A DNA stretch of 64,000 nucleotides. Origin: an uncultured Christensenella sp. (GTDB taxonomy: Bacteria; Bacillota; Clostridia; Christensenellales; Borkfalkiaceae). The translations under genes were made by a program, and so were the position numbers. The stretch spans positions 1-64,000 of the forward strand of contig CAJTLF010000003.1 of NCBI GenBank assembly GCA_910577555.1, read 5' to 3'. The notes beneath the pieces were generated by a model that worked only from the letters and a program-made list of their open reading frames with translations, made no database searches and was not told the DNA's origin. Below are positions 44,228 through 53,062 of this stretch, piece by piece; the stretch's first letter is position 1, and every line of letters begins with the position of its first letter.

Positions 44228-45337
44228 TCACCCCGCCTTGTTCGCACGGGAAATATTGTAAAGCACACCCATAGACGCCATCGTGATTATGAGCGAAGTG
44301 TTTCCGCTGCTTATTAAAGGCAACGGCAAACCGGTGGGCGGTATAGCCCCGCTGACGACGAGCGCGTTTATGGCAACCTGTATGCCGTACACGAGAGTAA
44401 AGCCCGACGCAAGCAGAAAACCGAACCTGTCTTTACAGTTTTTAGCTATTTTTATTCCGCGGAATATAATAAACGCGCAAGCCGCAAAGAATATCATAAG
44501 CCCGAAAAATCCGAGTTCTTCGCCCATTATCGCAAGAATAAAATCGCTTTCCGCAAAGGGTAAAAACCTGTATTTCTGCGTCGAATTGAAAAGCCCCGTA
44601 CCGAACAGCCCGCCGTTTCCGAGTGCGTACAGCGACTGAATGAGCTGATAACCTTCATCCTTAGGCGACGCCCACGGGTCTAAAAATGCCGAAAGTCTTT
44701 GCAGACGGTAAGGCTCGAGAATAATCAGAAGCGGTACCGCCACGATAAAAGGAATCAATATAACAGCAAAAGTTTTTAAATTTGCTCCGCTTAAAAATAT
44801 TATACCGAGCATCAATAAACCGACGCACATCGTTATGGACATATTCGGCTCGACAATTATCAAAAGGCAAAACAATATTCCCACGCCTAAAACGGGAAGA
44901 ACGCCCTTTACCGTTTTTACCTTTTCGTAATTTTTAGCAAAATAAGCGGCGGAAAACAGCGCGAACGCGTATTTGGCTATTTCGGAAGGCTGAAGCGTAA
45001 AACCGCCGAAGCCTATCCAGCGGGTTGCACCGTAGTTAGTTATGCCAACTCCCGGAATAAAGACGAGTACGAGCAGAATTACGGCGATAACGACTGCTGG
45101 AATTTTGAATTTTGCAAGCTTGGTATATGGCAGAAAGCAAGTGCCGACCATTGCCGCTATACCCAACACCACGCCGATTATCTGCTTTTTCACGAAGTAA
45201 AGACTGTCGCCGTACTGTACTTGCGCGGTGTAAGAGCTTGCCGAGTAAATCATTAAACACCCGAACACCGACATAAGCACGACGCATATTAAAAGCGGGA
45301 TATCTCCCGCTTTCTTCCTTACGCTACTCCGTTTCAT
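44228..45337 (-). CDS. ftsW: SEDS-family glycosyltransferase FtsW
   Basis: A 369-aa polytopic protein (about ten helices) that polymerises septal glycan together with FtsI. SEDS motifs include YSASSY, RWIGFGGFTLQPSEIAKYA, and the late-loop PPTGLPLPLISSGNTS. It could equally be the sporulation paralogue SpoVE, but its place within the division cluster favours FtsW. It overlaps murD by 14 bases. Confidence 0.94.
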   Translation of the reverse strand: MKRSSVRKKAGDIPLLICVVLMSVFGCLMIYSASSYTAQVQYGDSLYFVKKQIIGVVLGIAAMVGTCFLPYTKLAKFKIPAVVIAVILLVLVFIPGVGITNYGATRWIGFGGFTLQPSEIAKYAFALFSAAYFAKNYEKVKTVKGVLPVLGVGILFCLLIIVEPNMSITMCVGLLMLGIIFLSGANLKTFAVILIPFIVAVPLLIILEPYRLQRLSAFLDPWASPKDEGYQLIQSLYALGNGGLFGTGLFNSTQKYRFLPFAESDFILAIMGEELGFFGLMIFFAACAFIIFRGIKIAKNCKDRFGFLLASGFTLVYGIQVAINALVVSGAIPPTGLPLPLISSGNTSLIITMASMGVLYNISRANKAG

Positions 45338-46676
45338 TTATGCTTTCGACCAATTCCCTGAACGCGTCGCCGCGTTCTTCGAAGTTCAAAAATCCGTCGA
45401 AGCTCGAGCTTGCGGGGCTGAGCAACACGCACTGACCGGGCTTTGCGGTAAATTCGGCAATTTTTACCGCAGTCTTGAATTCCGAACACAGCGAGAATCC
45501 TGTAAAGCCTGCCTTAATAGCCGCACTCAGCATTTTGAACCTGTTCTCGCCGTAAATTACGGCATGAACTACAGGGCTTGAACTTAAACCTTCGAACAGC
45601 GGCACGTAATCGTCCCCCTTATCCTTACCGCCGAGCAACATAACCGTAGGGCAAGCCATGGACTGAGCCGCTTTCAAAGCCGCATCCACGTTAGTCCCCT
45701 TACTGTCGTCCACGTAAGTTACTCCGTTTACCGTACGGATTATCTCTATGCGATGCTTTACACCCTTGAATGCACAGATTGCTTCGCTCGCTTTAATCTT
45801 ATCGAGCTTTAAAATGCCCGCCGCGGCAACGCACGCCAACGCGTTATATACGTTATGTACTCCGCCCAAAGTCAAGTCGTTTAAGTCAAAATATTTTTCA
45901 CCGTTGAAATAGACCTCGCCGTTTTCAAAGTATGCCCCGTCCACGCGCGACTGCATTGAAAAATATACGACTTTTGCCTTCGTATTCTTAGCAAGCGCGC
46001 GCACGGTAGGGTCGTCGTAATTTAAAACGGCGTACTCGCTCTCGCGCAGATTTCGCAAGATTTTCGCCTTTAAATATACGTAGTTTTCCATGTTGTAATG
46101 GCGGTTGAGATGGTCTTCCGTTATATTCGTAATTACGGCGATATGCGGGCGCAAGCTCGTCAGCGTTTCAAGCTGGAAGGACGAAATTTCCAATACGGCG
46201 AAATCGTTGAAAGTCAACGCTTCCACTTCACGAATGAGCGGATTGCCGTTATTTCCGCAGGCAACGCTGTGCTTACCCGCCGCGGTCAGCACTTCGTTAA
46301 GCATAGTAACCGTCGTAGTTTTGCCGTTAGTTCCCGTCACGGCAACGGCGGTTGCGCGAAGATAATTAGCCGCAAGCTCTTCTTCGCCTATTATGGACTT
46401 GCCTAACTTTCTGAACGCAACGGGCAAAGAGTTGTCTATGGGTATTCCCGGACTTAAAACGAGAATATCGCACTCCTGCACTGCGCTTTCAAGTTTATCG
46501 GGCGTCACCACGTGCGCGCCGAGCGCATGCAGTTCGGAGTTCAGCTCGGAAATTTTATCGGTTACCAAATCGTCGTAAACGTAAACTTCCGCACCGCGTT
46601 CAAGCAAAAAGCGGGCGCTGCTTTCTCCCGAAACCGACATGCCCGCTACAAAAAACTTCTGCTCTTTAAAATACAT
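45324..46676 (-). CDS. murD: UDP-N-acetylmuramoylalanine-D-glutamate ligase
   Basis: A 450-aa ligase adding D-Glu to UDP-MurNAc-L-Ala. The N-terminal Rossmann region starts FFVAGMSVSGESSARFL, the ATP loop is VTGTNGKTTTVTML and the middle domain has ITNITEDHLNRH. The D-Glu substrate comes from MurI, encoded upstream in the window. The gene lies nine bases after mraY. Confidence 0.96.
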   Translation of the reverse strand: MYFKEQKFFVAGMSVSGESSARFLLERGAEVYVYDDLVTDKISELNSELHALGAHVVTPDKLESAVQECDILVLSPGIPIDNSLPVAFRKLGKSIIGEEELAANYLRATAVAVTGTNGKTTTVTMLNEVLTAAGKHSVACGNNGNPLIREVEALTFNDFAVLEISSFQLETLTSLRPHIAVITNITEDHLNRHYNMENYVYLKAKILRNLRESEYAVLNYDDPTVRALAKNTKAKVVYFSMQSRVDGAYFENGEVYFNGEKYFDLNDLTLGGVHNVYNALACVAAAGILKLDKIKASEAICAFKGVKHRIEIIRTVNGVTYVDDSKGTNVDAALKAAQSMACPTVMLLGGKDKGDDYVPLFEGLSSSPVVHAVIYGENRFKMLSAAIKAGFTGFSLCSEFKTAVKIAEFTAKPGQCVLLSPASSSFDGFLNFEERGDAFRELVESINETE

Positions 46677-46685
46677 TTATTTACC

Positions 46686-47627
46686 TCACCAAAAAATCAG
46701 ACAAAATATTCCGACAAGGCAAGTTATTGCAAAATAGCAATACGATATTTTACACTCCGTATGCCCCTTCATTTGGAAGTGATGATGAAGGGGAGCCATG
46801 AGAAAAACTCTCTTGCTTGTCCGTTTATAGTATATGACTTGTACTATAACGGATATTCCCGAAACCACGAACATTATTCCAAGCAACGGGATATAGAGCG
46901 AATTGCCCGTGAATACGGACAGACAGGATATCAGCCCGCCGAGCGCGAGCGAGCCGGTATCGCCCATAAATATTGCTGCTTTATTGGTATTGAACACGAG
47001 AAAAGCCATTACCGCCCCTATCGCGATAAAACACAACAGCCAACCGGTTACGGTCTTTGAAAACAGCATTATGCCTAAAATAAGCAGATAGCCGCAGCTT
47101 GTCCCGCCGGCAAGTCCGTCCAGTCCGTCGGTAAGGTTCACACAATTTACGGTAGCTATAAAAATTAAAATTACGAGCGGTATTATCCCCCACTGAATAT
47201 CAAAGGAAAAACCCGCAAATGGAATATTTACCGCAGTTTTTCCGTTTATATAACAGTATACCGCCGCAACTATAGCAATTGAAACCTGAAAAATTATTTT
47301 CTGATAAGGTTTCAACCCGCCGTTATCCTTGCGATGCACTTTTAAAAAGTCGTCTAAAAAGCCCACGACCATAAAACTTGCGGTAATAGCAAGCGTAAGA
47401 TTTATATCGGGATTCGAAAAGCCGTGAAAGCAAAATCCCACGATAATTATCGCGCATATAAAAGCCAGCCCGCCCATCGTGGGCGTGCCGCCTTTATTTT
47501 TGTGCTCCTTTACGTAGCCGAGAATGTACTGTCCCGCTTTAAGCCACCTTAAAAGCGGCAAAATCAGCATAAGCAACAGTACGGATGCGGCAAAAGCGCA
47601 TAATAACGCTATAGATATATCTTTCAT
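46686..47627 (-). CDS. mraY: Phospho-N-acetylmuramoyl-pentapeptide transferase
   Basis: A 313-aa membrane enzyme (about ten helices) transferring the MurNAc-pentapeptide to undecaprenyl phosphate to make lipid I. Signature segments are KNKGGTPTMGGLAF, the Asp-rich FLDDFLKVHRKDNGGL, NCVNLTDGLDGLAGG and the C-terminal HHHFQ. It directly follows murE without an intervening base, so the usual murF between them is missing here. Confidence 0.96.
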   Translation of the reverse strand: MKDISIALLCAFAASVLLLMLILPLLRWLKAGQYILGYVKEHKNKGGTPTMGGLAFICAIIIVGFCFHGFSNPDINLTLAITASFMVVGFLDDFLKVHRKDNGGLKPYQKIIFQVSIAIVAAVYCYINGKTAVNIPFAGFSFDIQWGIIPLVILIFIATVNCVNLTDGLDGLAGGTSCGYLLILGIMLFSKTVTGWLLCFIAIGAVMAFLVFNTNKAAIFMGDTGSLALGGLISCLSVFTGNSLYIPLLGIMFVVSGISVIVQVIYYKRTSKRVFLMAPLHHHFQMKGHTECKISYCYFAITCLVGIFCLIFW

Positions 47628-49067
47628 TTAATTGCCGATTACGCTCTTTATTACCGTATTGTCATCATAGCTGTGTTTTATACCCATAATTTCCTGATAG
47701 CGTTCGCCACCCTTCCCCGCGACCAGTAAGATATCGTCTTTTTCAAGCAATCTTACCGCGTATTCGGTAGCTATCTCGCGCTCGGTAACGGCAACGTATT
47801 TTTTGCCCGTAGGCTTTATACCTTCTTCTATTTCCCTGATTATGTCGTAAGGGTCTTCGTACCGCGGGTTATCCGAAGTTATTATACAAAAATCGCTGTT
47901 CGTCGCCGCCACTTTACCCATTATAGGGCGTTTGGTTCTGTCGCGGTTACCGCCGCAACCGAACAGACAATAAAGCTTGCCTTTACAAAGTTTTTTTAAC
48001 GATTTGAGCGATTTTTCAAGCCCGTCCGGCGTGTGCGCGAAATCGACGAAAATATCCGCGCCGTTATATCTCGCCACCCTTTCGAGCCTGCCGGGAACTG
48101 TTTTAAGTTCTGAAAGCCCCTGCGCGATTACGCTCATCTTAACCCCGAGCAATTTTGCGCAAGATGCCGCCGCCATTGCGTTATATACGTTATGCGTTGC
48201 CGCAAGCGCAAGATTTATTTCGTACAATTCGTCTGCAAGATTTAAAACGAAAGTCGTTCCGTCTATTCTCTCGCGTACGTCTACGGCAAACACGTCGGCG
48301 GGATTTTTAAGCCCGTAGCTCGTAGCCCCTTTAACGGTTGAAAGAAGCTCGACACCGAGTTCGTCGTCCGAATTGATTACCGCCCTTTTGCATCTTCCGT
48401 TCCTGAACATGAGTTTTTTACTTTCCGCATACTCTTGCATATCCGAAAAGAAGTCCAGATGGTCTTGCGTGCAGTTGGTAAAAATTCCTACTTCGAACTC
48501 AAGCCCTTTAATCTTATCGTAGTAAAGCGCGTGAGCGGAAACCTCCATAAAAACGTATTCAACGCCGTTTGCCGCCATATCGGCAAGCACGGAATACAGA
48601 TAAATCGGGTCGGGCGTGGTAAGCTCGGGAGAAATGAATTTATCGCCGTAACTTATTCCAAGAGTTCCTATTACGCCCACCCCGTTGCCGTTCGCTTTGA
48701 ATATCGATGAAAGCATATACGAAGTGGTAGTCTTGCCGTTAGTTCCCGTTATTCCCACGATTTTAAGCGACTTTTCGGGGAATTTATAAAATACACGAGC
48801 CACTCGCGCCATTTGCGACCTGCCGTCGTCAACTACAATCTGCGTTACGGAGCAATTCAGCTTTTTTTCACATATGACCGCTACCGCACCATTAGCAATC
48901 GCTTCTGTAATATTCTCGTGCGAATCGTGTTTCCCGCCCGCATAACAGAAAAATAAATCGCCATGTCGTACTTTTTGCGAGTTCGTGCAAAGTCCGTTTA
49001 TTTCAATATTCGTTTTGCCTATAATTTGGTTCGGGTTCAAATACCCGATAATTTCGTCAAGTTGCAT
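47628..49067 (-). CDS. murE: UDP-N-acetylmuramoyl-tripeptide synthetase, meso-diaminopimelate-adding
   Basis: A 479-aa ligase adding the third residue of the stem peptide. The P-loop is VGITGTNGKTTTSYML. The specificity motif DNPR is present in TSDNPRYEDP, which marks enzymes that add meso-diaminopimelate rather than lysine. This shows the cell needs meso-DAP, relevant to the DapF-like domain fused to CarB. It starts one base after the ftsI stop codon. Confidence 0.96.
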   Translation of the reverse strand: MQLDEIIGYLNPNQIIGKTNIEINGLCTNSQKVRHGDLFFCYAGGKHDSHENITEAIANGAVAVICEKKLNCSVTQIVVDDGRSQMARVARVFYKFPEKSLKIVGITGTNGKTTTSYMLSSIFKANGNGVGVIGTLGISYGDKFISPELTTPDPIYLYSVLADMAANGVEYVFMEVSAHALYYDKIKGLEFEVGIFTNCTQDHLDFFSDMQEYAESKKLMFRNGRCKRAVINSDDELGVELLSTVKGATSYGLKNPADVFAVDVRERIDGTTFVLNLADELYEINLALAATHNVYNAMAAASCAKLLGVKMSVIAQGLSELKTVPGRLERVARYNGADIFVDFAHTPDGLEKSLKSLKKLCKGKLYCLFGCGGNRDRTKRPIMGKVAATNSDFCIITSDNPRYEDPYDIIREIEEGIKPTGKKYVAVTEREIATEYAVRLLEKDDILLVAGKGGERYQEIMGIKHSYDDNTVIKSVIGN

Positions 49068-49068
49068 A

Positions 49069-50763
49069 TTAAACGTACCGTTGAATGTTTTTTATTTTAA
49101 TAATATCTTCAAAAATTTCTTTTGCTACGGGCGCGGCGACCGAACTGCCGTAATAAGTACCCTGCGGCTCGTCGACTACTATAAGCGCAAGATATTCGGG
49201 CTTGTTCGCGGGAAAAAATCCACAGAACGAAGATACATATTTACCCTGCGCAACGTGTCCGTTTTCGTATTTCTGCGCAGTACCCGTCTTACCGCCTACG
49301 CGGTAACCTTCGATATACGCCTTTTTACCGCTACCTTCAGTAACTACCCCTTCAAGCATTTCGGCAAGCATTGACGATGCCTTTTCGCTTATAGCCTGAT
49401 TTTTAATTACGGGTTTATATTCCGATATCACTTTACCGTTGCTTGAAATAACGCTTTCGAGAAAATGCGGCGTGTAATATTTGCCGCCGTTCACCCCCGC
49501 GGCAATCGCGCACGCAAGTTGCAGACCCGTAACTGCTATCGTCTGTCCGAAGCCTATACGCGCCAAGTCGCAATCGCGCACCGCCGTTTGCGGAACCAAC
49601 ATACCCAACGCTTCACCGTTAAAATCGAGACCCGTAACCCCGCCGAATCCGAACGCCGTCAGATATTTATAAAAAGTTTCACTGCCCAACGACAACGCCA
49701 TATCCGTAAAACACGGGTTACAGCTGTTGTTTAACGCGGAAGAGAGCGTCTGATTTGAATGCTTGCCGTTCGAATGGTCAGACCAGCACTTGATTTTAGT
49801 GCCGTCTACCGTTCGCGTACGACTGCCGTTAAACACGTACGAAGGCGAAAAAGCCTTGGAATTACCGTTAAGATACTCTTCCAAATCCGCCGCCGCGGTT
49901 ACGACTTTGAAAGTCGACCCCGGCTCGTAAATATCGCTCACCAAAAGGTTACGCGAATACGCGTTCAGCTTGTCGGGGTCGTCGCGCGGCACGTCGTTTA
50001 AATCGTACGACGGATAGTTAACCATTGCAAGCACCCCGAAATCTTGCGGATTAAGCACTATACAGGACACGGATTTTGCACCGCTCGACGTGTAAACGCT
50101 TTTCATAGCGTCTTCTGCGGCTAGCTGTATATCCATGTCGATTGTAAGCCTTATCTCGTTTCCGTCGGTTGCTTCGTTATAAACGACGACAGAATTTTCC
50201 GTTTCCACGCCTATTATATCGGTGGTATAAGTTATTTCGCCGTTCTTACCCGCAAGAATACCGTCGTAATATTTTTCAATACCCGAAAGCCCCGAGCCGT
50301 CGTTGGAAGTAAAGCCGAGAACCTGACAGAGCGCGTCGTTATAAGCATATTGGCGGGTATTATCGCGCGAATAATATACTCCGGGCAAATCGTACGAGAC
50401 GAGCTTTTCGATTTTTTCCCTGTCCACCTGACGGGCAATTGTAACTTCCGAAACTTTATTGCCTTCTATCTTTTCAAGCACGGTTTTAGGGTCAAGAGAA
50501 AATATCCCGCTTAAAACGGTTGCGGCATATTCCTTTTCTTTAACCGCGTTCGGACGCAAAAAAACGCTGTAAGTAGTGCGGTTGCCCACTATTACCGTTC
50601 CGTTGGTATCCGAAATTATACCGCGCGACGCAACGATGGGAATTTCCCTGTTCCATTGGTCCTGCGCCTTTAATTTCAAATCAGAACCCCAGGCAATCTG
50701 AACGTACAGCAAACGCCCGAGAATTATGAAAAAAATAAAGGTTATTGCCAAACTCATCGACAA
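49069..50763 (-). CDS. ftsI: Class B penicillin-binding protein FtsI/PBP2
   Basis: A 564-aa septal transpeptidase. A transmembrane helix lies at the very N-terminus, then a dimerisation domain (IVASRGIISDTNG) and the transpeptidase with EPGSTFKVV (active Ser), NNSCNP (SxN) and GGKTGTAQ (KTG). It ends right after the catalytic domain without PASTA repeats. The start is unsure: the listed end uses TTG at 50763, ATG is at 50757, and the frame stays open upstream encoding LIKKFNNTGFSVTVLQKRLLS, which looks like a genuine cytoplasmic N-tail with no standard start codon. Confidence 0.92.
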   Translation of the reverse strand: MSMSLAITFIFFIILGRLLYVQIAWGSDLKLKAQDQWNREIPIVASRGIISDTNGTVIVGNRTTYSVFLRPNAVKEKEYAATVLSGIFSLDPKTVLEKIEGNKVSEVTIARQVDREKIEKLVSYDLPGVYYSRDNTRQYAYNDALCQVLGFTSNDGSGLSGIEKYYDGILAGKNGEITYTTDIIGVETENSVVVYNEATDGNEIRLTIDMDIQLAAEDAMKSVYTSSGAKSVSCIVLNPQDFGVLAMVNYPSYDLNDVPRDDPDKLNAYSRNLLVSDIYEPGSTFKVVTAAADLEEYLNGNSKAFSPSYVFNGSRTRTVDGTKIKCWSDHSNGKHSNQTLSSALNNSCNPCFTDMALSLGSETFYKYLTAFGFGGVTGLDFNGEALGMLVPQTAVRDCDLARIGFGQTIAVTGLQLACAIAAGVNGGKYYTPHFLESVISSNGKVISEYKPVIKNQAISEKASSMLAEMLEGVVTEGSGKKAYIEGYRVGGKTGTAQKYENGHVAQGKYVSSFCGFFPANKPEYLALIVVDEPQGTYYGSSVAAPVAKEIFEDIIKIKNIQRYV

Positions 50764-50858
50764 TAACCTCTTTTGTAAAACAGTTACGGAAAAACCCGTG
50801 TTATTAAATTTTTTAATGAGCGTAGACCCCCATATATACTTTAAATAACGGGCTTTTA

Positions 50859-51566
50859 TTACTTAACAAGCCCCATATTCTGCGCAAGATTTTCGGCGTT
50901 TTCATAAACGTCGGAAACGAGTTTAGAAACATCGTCGCTTACTTCCGCATAGTTAGTTTTAACCGTAGTCAAAGTGGATTGAAGAGCGCTCATTTCGGAA
51001 TTTATACCCGAAAGGATTGCCGAATTTATAATAATCAAAGCAAACATCGCAATTACTATTCCTACTATAACCGCAATTACGATTTTTTCCTTTTTGCTTA
51101 AACTTTCACGCTTTTCCGCGTTAGAGTTAAGAGTTTTGCTCTCTTCAACCTGCTTTTTGACGCCTGCCGTTTTATATTGGATAGTTGTTTGCGTAGGACG
51201 CAAATCTTCGTTATCTTCTTCGGTTTCCTGTTTGGCAACTACCGCGGGCTGAACTTCTAACACTTTACGGTTTAAAGGATTGTCCGCCCTGAATATCGCC
51301 GCGTCTGCCCGAGCGTTTTCAACCAGATAAGGTCTTTCCACGAAAAGTTCTTTGCGTGCGGGAGCAATTTCCGTCTCCGCACGGCCGAGAATTTCGTCGA
51401 TTTTTGCGTTGGGATTTATAAGGCGCGCGTAAGTTTCTCCGATTTTTGCGTTATGCTGTTCGTCGGATATAGCGTTAGCATTGTATACTCTATTTAATTT
51501 TATCTCGCGTGAATCTTCGTTTTTTTGTAAAGCTTCTATACTTTTTTCCAAGATTGCGACTGCCAT
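50859..51566 (-). CDS. FtsL-like bitopic protein with long cytoplasmic tail
   Basis: A 235-aa protein in the ftsL slot between rsmH and ftsI. Residues about 1-160 are charged and predicted cytoplasmic. One transmembrane helix (about 163-187, VIAVIVGIVIAMFALIIIN) is followed by a short external coiled-coil (SEMSALQSTLTTVKTNYAEV). Topology, coil and position match FtsL, but ordinary FtsL has a cytoplasmic tail of only a few dozen residues. The long tail is either an added module or an unrelated protein in the slot. Confidence 0.65.
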   Translation of the reverse strand: MAVAILEKSIEALQKNEDSREIKLNRVYNANAISDEQHNAKIGETYARLINPNAKIDEILGRAETEIAPARKELFVERPYLVENARADAAIFRADNPLNRKVLEVQPAVVAKQETEEDNEDLRPTQTTIQYKTAGVKKQVEESKTLNSNAEKRESLSKKEKIVIAVIVGIVIAMFALIIINSAILSGINSEMSALQSTLTTVKTNYAEVSDDVSKLVSDVYENAENLAQNMGLVK

Positions 51567-51588
51567 AATTTTCTCCTTATCGCATAAA

Positions 51589-52527
51589 TCAAAGTATTCT
51601 TTCTGCTATTCTTAGCTTAGCGCATTTTGAGCGCGAATTGATTACAGTTTCCTTTAAACTTGCCGTTATTGGTTTTTTAGTGATTATTTCTATCTCTTTA
51701 ACCTTACCGCACACGCAGACGGGAACGCTTTTATTGCAAATACAGTCTGTTTCAAGATACCTGAACGCTTGCTTTACTATTCTGTCTTCAAGCGAATGAA
51801 AGGTTAAAATCACTATTCTTCCGCCCTTTTTAAGCCTTCGGGTAAGACCTAATACACATTCGTAAAGCCCGTTCAATTCACCGTTTACCGCAATTCTGAT
51901 TGCCTGAAAACTTTTTCTTGCCGCAGGACCGTTTTGTTGCAACTTCTTTGGTATGGTTTTTTCAATTATATCGACAAGTTCGCCGCAAGTCGTAATAGCT
52001 TTTCGGGTTCTCGCTTTTACGATTTCTTCGGCTATTCTGGATGCAAATTTTTCTTCCCCGTACTTTTTAAGTACTTCCGATATCTTTTCGCGGGGATATT
52101 CGTTGATAAGAGTTTGGGCTGTAAATTCTTGCGTCGCGTCCATTCTCATATCGAGCGGAGCGTTTGGACGCATATAAGAAAACCCGCGTTCTTCGTTATC
52201 GAGCTGATAACTGGATACTCCGAAATCGAGAATTGCTCCGTCCAGCAAAGGCGTTTCATCCAAGCCGAATACCGTTTCAAAATCTTTATAATCGGATTTG
52301 TATATTTTAAATCTTCCGTCGAACTCTTTTAATTTTTGCGTTGCTGCGGCTATCGCTTCGTCGTCCAAATCGGTTGCGATTAATCTGCCGTCCGGAGAAG
52401 TTCGTTTTAATATCTCGTACGAGTGTCCCCCGCCGCCTACCGTTCCGTCAAAATAAATTCCGCCGCTTTTAAGGTTGAGCCCCTGCATACACTCTTCGAG
52501 CATAACGGGAATGTGAGCAAAATCCAT
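51589..52527 (-). CDS. rsmH: 16S rRNA (cytosine1402-N4)-methyltransferase
   Basis: A 312-aa SAM methyltransferase acting on C1402 of 16S rRNA. The N-terminal HIPVMLEECMQGL, the SAM loop DGTVGGGGHSYEIL and the late VILTFHSLEDRIVKQAF are diagnostic. The start shows two bases between the mraZ stop codon and the ATG, so they are co-transcribed. Confidence 0.97.
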   Translation of the reverse strand: MDFAHIPVMLEECMQGLNLKSGGIYFDGTVGGGGHSYEILKRTSPDGRLIATDLDDEAIAAATQKLKEFDGRFKIYKSDYKDFETVFGLDETPLLDGAILDFGVSSYQLDNEERGFSYMRPNAPLDMRMDATQEFTAQTLINEYPREKISEVLKKYGEEKFASRIAEEIVKARTRKAITTCGELVDIIEKTIPKKLQQNGPAARKSFQAIRIAVNGELNGLYECVLGLTRRLKKGGRIVILTFHSLEDRIVKQAFRYLETDCICNKSVPVCVCGKVKEIEIITKKPITASLKETVINSRSKCAKLRIAERIL

Positions 52528-52529
52528 CG

Positions 52530-52958
52530 TCAGATGTCCAGCTTCTTGAACAGCGAGTCGAAGTTTTCGTCGGCATTTTCAAAGTACTTATCATGAACTT
52601 CTTTAGCCCAGATTTCTATATGGGAACCTGCTCCGCAAATGACTAAATCTCTGTCAATTTTCGCATATTCTTTCAATTTCGTGGGAAGAATCATTCTGCC
52701 TTGCGCGTCGCCTTCTACCCATGTGAACGATTTTGCGAAAACTCTCAAAGCCATTTGTCCGTCTTCATCGCTCATTTTGATTTTTTCTTCAAGCCGCTGA
52801 ATAAGCTCTTTAAAAGCTTCGTCATAGTAAACAAAAAGGCAATTATTCGTTCCCTTGGAAAAATAAAGCCCCCTTTCTTCGCCTTTCAGCTTATTGGGAA
52901 TTCTTATTCTGTTTTTAGTATCCATTTGGTGAGCATATTCACCCGTAAGATAAAACAT
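52530..52958 (-). CDS. mraZ: Transcriptional regulator MraZ
   Basis: A 142-aa AbrB-like double-domain DNA-binding protein, first gene of the dcw cluster. Starts FYLTGEYAHQMDTKNRIRIP; the second repeat contains the companion motif DAQGRMILP-like GDAQGRMILPTKL. In other bacteria it represses its own operon through short direct repeats. AAAGGG lies upstream of the ATG and a sigma-A promoter precedes it. Confidence 0.95.
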   Translation of the reverse strand: MFYLTGEYAHQMDTKNRIRIPNKLKGEERGLYFSKGTNNCLFVYYDEAFKELIQRLEEKIKMSDEDGQMALRVFAKSFTWVEGDAQGRMILPTKLKEYAKIDRDLVICGAGSHIEIWAKEVHDKYFENADENFDSLFKKLDI

Positions 52959-52989
52959 AAAAACTGCCCTTTGTTAGCTTGATATTTAT

Positions 52990-53018
52990 AATTTATCACA
53001 TAAAACGCCCGCTGTCAA
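52990..53018 (-). promoter_or_regulatory. Promoter of the dcw cluster (mraZ)
   Basis: On the minus strand TTGACA (53018-53013), 17 bases, TAAATT (52995-52990), about 32 bases before the mraZ ATG. Confidence 0.8.
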
Positions 53019-53037
53019 TAGATTTTTAGGAAAAAAT

Positions 53038-53062
53038 TGGGATTTATTGGGATTTATTTCCC
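53038..53062. promoter_or_regulatory. Candidate MraZ boxes
   Basis: TGGGATTTAT occurs twice in tandem (TGGG at 53038 and 53048, a 10-base period), followed by an inverted TGGGG on the other strand. E. coli MraZ binds TGGGN direct repeats with the same period. The site lies 20-45 bases upstream of the -35 and reaches into the murI 3' end. Confidence 0.4.
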
